This document shows, piece after piece, positions 7,815 through 15,191 of a stretch of DNA of 39,687 nt. The position numbers and the translations under genes are program-made. The notes below the pieces were generated by a model. The model was not told where the DNA came from. It searched no databases and saw only the letters and a list, made by a program, of their open reading frames with translations. Within the stretch, counting starts at the first letter, position 1, and every line of letters begins with the position of its first letter. Origin of the DNA: Acidimicrobiales bacterium (lineage in GTDB: Bacteria > Actinomycetota > Acidimicrobiia > Acidimicrobiales > JAKAVM01); NCBI GenBank assembly GCA_027451785.1, contig DAIDIS010000065.1:1-39687 (forward strand). Direction: 5' to 3'.

Positions 7815-8936
7815 CTAAGTGCAGTCCTCCAAAATATCCGCAAGCCTGATCAACAACGCCTGGATCGCCAGTGGCTCGACTGGGTTTCTGAACAGCGAGT
7901 CCGAAGTTTCTCTGATCAGCTCAACAGACCTCACCACCGCAGCTCCGCCCAACCTAGGACGCGGATCACTCGACCCACCGCTTGCTTCAATGCCTGGCCG
8001 AATCTGCTCCAAGTAACGATTGGCCATCATCGACAATCCCATCCTCAACTCGTCGGTCTTGATTTTCCGCCTTTGCCTTTTGTGGGCTTTCTCCAACTCG
8101 GTCTCGTCGGTTTTTGATGCTGACTTTTGGCGTCGTGCCTCAGCAAGCGCCTTGGTCTCATCAGCCTGGCGCCCTTCGACGACGGACACTGCCCTCTCGA
8201 CCGAATCGAGTACTTCTTTGGTCAGATCGATCACCAAAGCGCCGTTCTTCGCCTCCAGCCGATCAGGAATGGACCTCCAGAGATTGCTACGGGAAAGGGA
8301 CTCTGGATCCGATACAAGGCGCCGCGCCCGAGAAAGGCTCCCCCCGGCGACCAGAGCGACATTGTGAGCCGAATCCTCGGCCACACCGTCGGCAACCAAG
8401 GCTGACACAAGCTCTTGCTGACTCAGGGGCTCCATCCGAACGATGACGCATCGTGAGGCGATGGTGCGCAACGGGGAAGTCACTGAGTTCGCGATAACGA
8501 TAAACACAGTCGACTGAGGTGGCTCTTCCAGCGACTTCAGCAATGCGGGCGCCGCACCTTCTGCAGTGTGAAAATCCCGGAGAACCAATACCCGGCGCTT
8601 GGCAATCGAAGGGGATCTGAGTGACCAGGTCCCGATATCGCGTGTTTGCTCCACCGACCAGCTTGGACCTTCGTGTGAGAACACATTGACGTCGGGATGG
8701 CGACCGTCCATTACCGCCTCGCAATTCCAACATGATCCGCAGGGCTTGTCTCCGTCTTCACAGACAAGAGTGGCCGCGAATCCTTCAGCGGCAGCAAGCT
8801 TACCGACGCCTTCCATCCCGAGGATCATGTAAGCATGCACGGGACTCGCTGCCAACTTCTTCAGCTGCTCGATTACGGAGCGTTGCCCAACCACATTCCC
8901 GAATGGATTTCGACTGGTGCCGAATAGGTCAGCCAC
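7815..8936 (-). CDS. holB: DNA polymerase III delta' subunit
   Basis: Clamp-loader subunit that opens the sliding clamp together with DnaX and delta. The AAA+ core starts at FGNVVGQ; the P-loop is degenerate (GMEGVGKL, no Ser/Thr after Lys), as expected for delta', which does not hydrolyse ATP. A four-cysteine zinc module (C-x6-C-x2-C-x2-C, from CEDGDKPC) and the SRC arginine-finger motif (TIASRC) are present. GTG 8936 was chosen because GGGGGT precedes it and the gene then clears tmk; the open frame reaches 9023 inside tmk. The middle holds a charged, Lys/Glu-rich helical segment (about residues 250-300). It follows tmk and topA in the usual actinobacterial order and ends just before tRNA-Thr. 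Confidence 0.9.
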   Translation of the reverse strand: MADLFGTSRNPFGNVVGQRSVIEQLKKLAASPVHAYMILGMEGVGKLAAAEGFAATLVCEDGDKPCGSCWNCEAVMDGRHPDVNVFSHEGPSWSVEQTRDIGTWSLRSPSIAKRRVLVLRDFHTAEGAAPALLKSLEEPPQSTVFIVIANSVTSPLRTIASRCVIVRMEPLSQQELVSALVADGVAEDSAHNVALVAGGSLSRARRLVSDPESLSRSNLWRSIPDRLEAKNGALVIDLTKEVLDSVERAVSVVEGRQADETKALAEARRQKSASKTDETELEKAHKRQRRKIKTDELRMGLSMMANRYLEQIRPGIEASGGSSDPRPRLGGAAVVRSVELIRETSDSLFRNPVEPLAIQALLIRLADILEDCT

Positions 8937-8970
8937 CAAACCCCCAATACATTGGCTAATTGCCGGGTAC

Positions 8971-9645
8971 TTATCTCCCCACAATACCCGGGAAGCGATT
9001 CTCGACCTCACGGCAGATTTCATCGTGGATATCGCTTACGGAACCCAGTCCGTCTACTACCAGCCAACTCTCGGTCCCGCTCGCAGCGATCTCGCGGAAA
9101 CCTTGAGAAACCTTCGTCAGAAATTCCGTACCTTCAGATTCGAAGCGATCCGCTTGAGAGCCTCCTGGCCTTGAGTTGGCTCGCCTGAGTGACTCCTTAA
9201 CTGGCAGATCGATGAGGATATTGAGATCGGCGCGTAGCTCGCCCAAAACCCACGACGTGAGCGAGTCAAGCAACCCAAGATCAAGTCCCCTTCCATAGCC
9301 TTGGTAAGCCAAAGTAGAAGCGGCGAAGCGATCAGTTACGACATGCCTTCCCGAATCCAAAAGCGGCCCGATGTAGGAGTTTGCATGGTGCGATCTGTCC
9401 GCCAACATAAGTAGTGCTTCAGCTTGTGGTCCCAAGGCAGTTGCGCTTGAAAGAACGATCTCCCGGATTGCGGCACCAAATTCGGTCCCTCCAGGCTCTC
9501 GCGTCAGTTCTCCATGAAGCCGGTCGGCAAGGAGCCTCGCCTGGGTCGACTTTCCCGAACCATCAATTCCCTCGAATGCTATGAGGCGGCCGCGCGGTGC
9601 TGATGCGTTGTCCAAGGCACTGCCACCGTCCGGGTCAGGCCACAC
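8971..9645 (-). CDS. tmk: Thymidylate kinase
   Basis: Phosphorylates dTMP to dTDP with ATP. P-loop FEGIDGSGKST at about residues 24-34, the TREPGGT dTMP-binding motif, the DRF motif (TDRFAASTLAYQGYGRG) and an Arg-containing LID region are all present. Length (224 aa) is normal apart from a 17-residue N-terminal extension before RGRLIAFEG. The GTG start at 9645 lies directly after the TAA stop of topA, so translation is probably coupled. It is the middle gene of a topA-tmk-holB set that supports DNA replication. Confidence 0.93.
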   Translation of the reverse strand: MWPDPDGGSALDNASAPRGRLIAFEGIDGSGKSTQARLLADRLHGELTREPGGTEFGAAIREIVLSSATALGPQAEALLMLADRSHHANSYIGPLLDSGRHVVTDRFAASTLAYQGYGRGLDLGLLDSLTSWVLGELRADLNILIDLPVKESLRRANSRPGGSQADRFESEGTEFLTKVSQGFREIAASGTESWLVVDGLGSVSDIHDEICREVENRFPGIVGR

Positions 9646-12600
9646 TTACTCTGAGGTGAAACTGGTGGAAGAGCTTGGCGTCACAGCTCCATTGCCCGGG
9701 GAGGACGCCAGTGAAGGCTCCTGCTCGACGGAAGCTTGAACCTTAGCGACTTTCTTTGCCGCAGGCTTCTTCGCCGAGGCAGCTTTCTTAGCGCCCGCCT
9801 TCTTGGCCGGGGCAGACTTTTTTGCAGCCGATTTCTTCGCCGGGGCCTTCTTCGCGGCAGACTTCTTTACTCCCCTGCCTCTCGGCGGCTGTTCGGCCAT
9901 TCTGACCCTTCTGGCTTCCAGCAGTTCAAGTGCCCGCTCGATACCAAGTTCCTCAAGCGAGTCGGATCGGCTCAACGAGGCATTGATCTCGCCGTCGGTT
10001 ACATATGGTCCGAATCGGCCATCCTTGACAACTATCGGCTTTCCGGAATCGGGGTGGGGACCCAGCTCCTTGAGAGGGGCTTGCGCCGTCCTGCCTCTCC
10101 TCGTCTTAGGCTGGGCAAAAATGGCCACAGCCTGCTCCAACGTAACCGAGAAGATCTCGTCTTCGGTTGTTAGGCTCCTAGTGTCGGTTCCCTTGGTCAA
10201 GTACGGCCCGAAGCGACCGTTCTGTGCTTTGATCTCTTCGCCATCCGACGGGTCACTGCCCACCACCCTGGGAAGATTGAGCAGTTTGATTGCGTCTTCA
10301 AGCTCGATGCTCTCCATAGTCATCGACTTGAAGAGTGAGGCGCGCTTGAGGTCAGGGGCCTTCTTGGCCTTAGGTGCCTTTTCCCCCTGCGCTTTCTCCC
10401 CTTGCGCTTCTTCGGTTTCAAGACCCTGGTTGGTCTCACCAAGCTGAACATAAGGACCGAAGCGACCGTTCAAAACCAGCACAGGTAGTCCGGTCTCAGG
10501 GTCATCGCCGAGCCTGCGTTCCGAAGAGGAGGCTCTCAGAAGAGAGTCAACGGTCTCGGGTGTTACCTCGTCCGGGCACATGTCCTCGGGCAACGAGGCC
10601 CTCTCGCCGTCTTTATCGATATAGGGCCCATACCGACCGACCCTTACGACGATGTCGCTGCCCGACTCGTCCTGGCCGATCACAATGGAGTTGACCTCTC
10701 TGGCATCAATATCGTCAAGGTGGTCTGCGACCATCCTCTTCAGACCCTCCGCCAATGAAATATGGCTGTGCGATACAGGAGGTCCGCCATTCGCCCCGTC
10801 AGCGGCAGGCACGTCTTCCCCATTGCCGTTGCTGCTGCCGCTTCCAATCTTGTCGCCTGCAGGCTCTCCGAAGTAGAAGCGAGTCAACCAGGGAATCTCC
10901 TCTTCCCGGCCACCCGCAATGTCGTCCAGGTCGTCTTCCATGGAGGCGGTGAAGCCGTAGTCGACAAGACGGTTAAAATATTTTTCGAGTAGTCCGACGA
11001 CGGCGAAGGCGACGAAAGTCGGAACGAGGGCCGTGCCCTTCTTCCGAACGTATCCCCTGTCTTGGATGGTGGAGATGATCGAAGCGTAAGTGGACGGCCT
11101 CCCTACCCCCATATCCTCCAATGCCTTCACCAACGACGCCTCGGTATATCGCGAAGGCGGCTGAGTAGTGTGGCCTTGGGGTGTCATGTAATTGGGCGAA
11201 AGCTCCTGACCTTCCCTCATGGGAGGAAGCCTTGTCTCCTGGTCTTCCAACTCAGCTTCAGGGTCGTCGGCACCTTCAACGTAGGCCCTCAGAAATCCAG
11301 GGAAGGTGATCACCTTCCCACTGGTCGAGAAGACAACCTCGGTCCTTTCGAATCCAGACCCACCGATCTCGGACGACACCGACTGTGATTCCGATACGGA
11401 GGCGCTCAAACGTACCTGGGCGGTAGTCCCGGTAGCGTCCTTCATCTGAGAAGCAACCGTGCGCTTCCAGATCAAGTCATAGAGCTTTAACTCATCGGCA
11501 TTGAGAGCCGAAGAAAGCTGCTCCGGTGTCCGGAAACGCTCTCCCGCAGGCCTGATTGCTTCGTGCGCTTCCTGCGCGTTCTTAACCTTCCGGTCGTATC
11601 GCCTTGGCCCGTCAGGAAGGTAGTCGGATCCATAGAGCGACCTGACCTGCTCCCGGGCGGCGTTCAGAGCCTGGTCCGACAGAGTCGTCGAGTCGGTCCT
11701 CATGTAAGTGATGTAGCCGTTTTCGTACAGCCTTTGCGCCACCTGCATCGTGCGGGCCGACGAGAACCTTAGCTTCCTACCGGCTTCCTGCTGCAAAGTA
11801 GAGGTTGCGAACGGCGCATAAGGGGACCGCTTGAAGGGCTTCTCTTCAATGGAAGCGACTTTGAAGGTCTCTTCACGAAGAGCAGAGGCAAGGTTGCCGG
11901 CTGCTCCCTCGGACAACAACACGACATTGCGGCCACCGTCTGAGGATCCGGGAAGGTTCCCCGTCTCGTCGAAATCCTTGCCGCTGGCGACTCTGACCCC
12001 ACCAATGGAAGAGATGGAAGCCTTGAAATCAGTTCCCGAAGAAGAGAAGCCTCCGAGGATGTCCCACCACTCGGCAGCTCGATGGCGCATCCTGGCACGC
12101 TCGCGCTCGACGATGATTCTTGTAGCCACGCTTTGGACTCTGCCCGCAGACAGGCGCGGCATGACTTTTCGCCAAAGAACCGGCGATACCTCGAAGCCGT
12201 ATAGGCGGTCGAGTATGCGCCGGGCCTCCTGCGCATCCACCAGTCTCCTGTCGATGTCCCGGGAGTTCTGGATGGCGTGGTCGATGGCCGTTTTGGTGAT
12301 CTCGTGGAACACCATCCGTTTCACGGGTATGCGGGGAGACAGCACCTCGAGCAGGTGCCACGCAATCGACTCGCCTTCCCGGTCTTCGTCTGTTGCGAGG
12401 TAAAGCTCCGAAGCCTCCGAGACAAGCTTTTTCAGCTTGGACACGTGGGGCTTCTTCTCGGAAGAGATCACATAAAGAGGCCTGAAACCCTCTTCGACAT
12501 TGACGCCCAAGCGTGCCCACGGCTCACCCTTGACGTTGGCCGGGATTTCGGAGGAGTTCTTCGGTAGGTCTCGAATATGGCCTATGGAGGATTCAACGAC

Positions 12601-12675
12601 GAAATCGCCCCCAAGGAACCCCGCTATGGTACGGGCCTTGGCGGGCGATTCGACAATTACGAGTGGCTTAGCCAT
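9646..12675 (-). CDS. topA: DNA topoisomerase I (type IA)
   Basis: Relaxes negative supercoils through a 5'-phosphotyrosine intermediate. The N-terminal TOPRIM domain has VIVESPAKA and ATDEDREGE (94-102, Mg-binding); PRLSAGRVQSVATR follows at about 173; the catalytic tyrosine is Y324 in YITYMRTDST. In place of cysteine zinc fingers, the C-terminal half carries four repeats built on G-R-(F/Y)-G-P-Y, as in actinobacterial TopA. The last roughly 85 residues are a Lys/Ala/Pro-rich histone-like tail. ATG 12675 has GAGGA just before it. The gene lies 46 bp after hppA and runs directly into tmk. Confidence 0.96.
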   Translation of the reverse strand: MAKPLVIVESPAKARTIAGFLGGDFVVESSIGHIRDLPKNSSEIPANVKGEPWARLGVNVEEGFRPLYVISSEKKPHVSKLKKLVSEASELYLATDEDREGESIAWHLLEVLSPRIPVKRMVFHEITKTAIDHAIQNSRDIDRRLVDAQEARRILDRLYGFEVSPVLWRKVMPRLSAGRVQSVATRIIVERERARMRHRAAEWWDILGGFSSSGTDFKASISSIGGVRVASGKDFDETGNLPGSSDGGRNVVLLSEGAAGNLASALREETFKVASIEEKPFKRSPYAPFATSTLQQEAGRKLRFSSARTMQVAQRLYENGYITYMRTDSTTLSDQALNAAREQVRSLYGSDYLPDGPRRYDRKVKNAQEAHEAIRPAGERFRTPEQLSSALNADELKLYDLIWKRTVASQMKDATGTTAQVRLSASVSESQSVSSEIGGSGFERTEVVFSTSGKVITFPGFLRAYVEGADDPEAELEDQETRLPPMREGQELSPNYMTPQGHTTQPPSRYTEASLVKALEDMGVGRPSTYASIISTIQDRGYVRKKGTALVPTFVAFAVVGLLEKYFNRLVDYGFTASMEDDLDDIAGGREEEIPWLTRFYFGEPAGDKIGSGSSNGNGEDVPAADGANGGPPVSHSHISLAEGLKRMVADHLDDIDAREVNSIVIGQDESGSDIVVRVGRYGPYIDKDGERASLPEDMCPDEVTPETVDSLLRASSSERRLGDDPETGLPVLVLNGRFGPYVQLGETNQGLETEEAQGEKAQGEKAPKAKKAPDLKRASLFKSMTMESIELEDAIKLLNLPRVVGSDPSDGEEIKAQNGRFGPYLTKGTDTRSLTTEDEIFSVTLEQAVAIFAQPKTRRGRTAQAPLKELGPHPDSGKPIVVKDGRFGPYVTDGEINASLSRSDSLEELGIERALELLEARRVRMAEQPPRGRGVKKSAAKKAPAKKSAAKKSAPAKKAGAKKAASAKKPAAKKVAKVQASVEQEPSLASSPGNGAVTPSSSTSFTSE

Positions 12676-12721
12676 TCCTCAAATCTCTTGCAATTGGCCT
12701 GTGTTCGCAGCCTATTGCAGA

Positions 12722-15097
12722 TCAGGCCGGTTCCATCTCGGTAGCGGCCTTCGACTTGCCCTTCGGCTGCGTAGACGTATCGGCGGACATGGACTCGACC
12801 TCTCGCTTGGAAATGGCGATGGAGATAAGCAGGATCACCAGGGACACTCCGGCAATCGACAGCCTCGTGGCCGTATGGTGCCTCAGCGTGATGACCGCTG
12901 GAAGGATCAAGAGCGAAACAAGGTTCATCACCTTGATCAGCGGGTTCAAGGCCGGGCCTGCAGTGTCCTTGAAGGGGTCTCCGACGGTGTCGCCGATCAC
13001 TGCCGCCTTGTGGGCGTCTGAACCTTTCCCTCCGTGGTTACCGTCTTCGATGTACTTCTTTGCGTTGTCCCATGCACCACCGGAGTTGGAGAGGAAGTTC
13101 GCCATGAGCTGGCCAGTCAGGATGGCAGCTGCCAGGAATGCTCCCAGAGCAAAATAGTTGATCCCGAAACCCACGATGACCGGAGACAAAACCGCAAGAA
13201 GCGCAGGGGTTGCGAGCTCACGCTGGGATGCCCTGGTGCAGATCGAAATGACCTTGCCGTACTCGGGCTTCTCCGAGTAGTCCATGATTCCCGGGTGCTC
13301 ACGGAACTGCCTGCGAACTTCCTGGACGACAGTACCCGCTGTGCGACCCACAGCACGGATGGCAAGTGCTGAGAAGATGAACGCAATGGAGCCACCGATA
13401 AGGAGCCCGATAAACGTTGTCGGATTCGAAACGTTGATCTGGGTTGCAGCCTGGTGGAACAACCAGTTGATATCGAATCCCGCTTGGCCGTGGGACAACG
13501 GGTTGTGGAGTCCCAATTGCGAGCCAACGGTCTCGATGAACGAAGCGAACAGCGACACCGATGCGATAACGGCCGACCCAATGGCCACGCCCTTGGTGAC
13601 TGCCTTCGTGGTGTTGCCGACCGCATCGAGGCTCACCATGATTCGCTCGGCTTCGCCGCTGAACTCACCCGACATCTCGGCCACACCGGCAGCATTGTCG
13701 GAGACAGGCCCGAAGCTATCCTCCGAGACGATCATCCCTGCGGTGGAGAGCATACCGATTCCGACAAGCGATACGAGATAAAGCGAAAGCTCAATGTTTC
13801 CGCCTGCCATTCCAGCAGCGACGGCGATCGCTATGGCAATAGCAATGATCGCCCACACGGAGGATTCGAGGCCGAAGGCAATACCCGCAAGCGTGATGGT
13901 GGCGGGTCCAGTTTCGGCCGAGTCGGCTATCTCCCTAACCGGCCTACGCTCGGTAGATGTGAAGTGCTCGGTAATTGCACTGGCGACGAGCATAAGGATA
14001 ACGCCGGTCAAGACAGCAAAAAAGGCCTTCCAGTAGTGCATGTAGGAGCCGGCCACGGCGGCCGCTCCGAGAATGGTCAATATTGCTGCCAGGCGGACGC
14101 CACGATTGATGGGTGCCATGGCATTGGTGTCTTTTTTGGTGGCGCGAACTGCATAGACGCCGATGATTGTGCCCAGGATACCGATGGCAGGCACCACCAA
14201 GGGGAAGAGCACTGCACGCGCCGCCTGGCCACCACGGCCTATGGAGGAAAACGCCGTCACGCCAAGAATGATTGCCGCGATAATGGTGATCGCGTAGGAC
14301 TCGAAAAGGTCAGCTGCCATGCCTGCGCAGTCGCCCACGTTGTCGCCCACGTTGTCTGCAATGGTGGCAGCATTTCGGGGATCGTCCTCGGGGATGCCCG
14401 CCTCGACCTTGCCCACCAAGTCCGCACCAACGTCAGCGGCCTTCGTGAAGATACCGCCGCCGACTCGCATGAAGAGCGCCAGCAACGAAGCACCGAACCC
14501 GAAGCCAACCAGTACCGAGGTGGCGGTGTTCTGGAATACGAAGACGATCGTCGTGGCGCCGAGCAGACCCAGCCCGACACAAAAGAGCCCGGTAATTGCG
14601 CCGGTCCGGAACGAGACCTTAAGTGCCCCGGGCATCTTGCCGTTGATGGCAGCGGCTGCAGTCCTTACGTTCCCACGGACCGCAAGGCTCATTCCGATAA
14701 ATCCGGTGAGGCCAGAACAAAGAGCTCCAGCAAGGAAGCAAATAACCCTGTAGATGCCCGCCTGTGCAAAGGTAAGGTCGACAACGGTATGTCCGTTGAG
14801 CTGATGGGTCACCTTGGTCGCAGTGAAGAAGATAAGGACCGCGAGCGGCAGGACTATCAATCCGATTGTCTTGAACTGCCTGGATAGGAAAGCTTCGGCC
14901 CCTTCTTGGATCGCCTTGGCTATGTCCTTCATCTTGGCGGTGCCTTGGTCTGCTGCGATAACACCCTTCATCAGGACGAGCCCAATGACGATCGACAAGA
15001 CGGCTGCTGCCAGGGAGAATATGAGCCAAACCACCTCTGTGTTGCTGAGGTGAAAGGCTTGGTAACCTCCCTCACTGGCCAGTAGCTGCGTAATCAA
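12722..15097 (-). CDS. hppA: Membrane-bound proton-translocating pyrophosphatase, K+-independent type
   Basis: Hydrolyses pyrophosphate and pumps protons out of the cytoplasm. It is a polytopic protein (about 16 helices, 791 aa). The pyrophosphate site is seen in ADVGADLVGKVE (221-232) and the Asp-rich segment around 238-268 containing NVGDNVGDCAGMAADLFESY. The motif GNTTKA (494-499) has Lys at 498; in this family Lys there marks K+-independent enzymes and Ala the K+-dependent ones. The TTG start at 15097 is supported by AAAGGA 6 nt upstream. It follows the APC-permease gene by about 94 bp and may use its own promoter in that gap. Proton rather than sodium specificity is inferred from the subclass. 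Confidence 0.94.
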   Translation of the reverse strand: MITQLLASEGGYQAFHLSNTEVVWLIFSLAAAVLSIVIGLVLMKGVIAADQGTAKMKDIAKAIQEGAEAFLSRQFKTIGLIVLPLAVLIFFTATKVTHQLNGHTVVDLTFAQAGIYRVICFLAGALCSGLTGFIGMSLAVRGNVRTAAAAINGKMPGALKVSFRTGAITGLFCVGLGLLGATTIVFVFQNTATSVLVGFGFGASLLALFMRVGGGIFTKAADVGADLVGKVEAGIPEDDPRNAATIADNVGDNVGDCAGMAADLFESYAITIIAAIILGVTAFSSIGRGGQAARAVLFPLVVPAIGILGTIIGVYAVRATKKDTNAMAPINRGVRLAAILTILGAAAVAGSYMHYWKAFFAVLTGVILMLVASAITEHFTSTERRPVREIADSAETGPATITLAGIAFGLESSVWAIIAIAIAIAVAAGMAGGNIELSLYLVSLVGIGMLSTAGMIVSEDSFGPVSDNAAGVAEMSGEFSGEAERIMVSLDAVGNTTKAVTKGVAIGSAVIASVSLFASFIETVGSQLGLHNPLSHGQAGFDINWLFHQAATQINVSNPTTFIGLLIGGSIAFIFSALAIRAVGRTAGTVVQEVRRQFREHPGIMDYSEKPEYGKVISICTRASQRELATPALLAVLSPVIVGFGINYFALGAFLAAAILTGQLMANFLSNSGGAWDNAKKYIEDGNHGGKGSDAHKAAVIGDTVGDPFKDTAGPALNPLIKVMNLVSLLILPAVITLRHHTATRLSIAGVSLVILLISIAISKREVESMSADTSTQPKGKSKAATEMEPA

Positions 15098-15135
15098 TGC
15101 CGGTCCTTTCTCTTACTTCCATCTTCAACATCTCA

Positions 15136-15152
15136 GTAACGTTTGTAACGTT
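15136..15152. promoter_or_regulatory. Tandem GTAACGTT repeat upstream of hppA
   Basis: GTAACGTT occurs at 15136-15143 and 15145-15152 (9-bp period), and each copy contains the palindrome AACGTT. It lies 39-55 bp upstream of the hppA start. It may be a regulator site or part of the promoter; no -10 box is clear. Confidence 0.3.
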
Positions 15153-15191
15153 CGGACTTGGAAAAGCTAACAGGAATGTCCGCAATCGCGC

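Noticed and set aside
13454..14887. 477-codon open frame on the plus strand
   Set aside because: It is fully antisense to the well-supported hppA gene, is Asp/Gly/Arg/His-rich without any domain, and arises from hppA codon bias.
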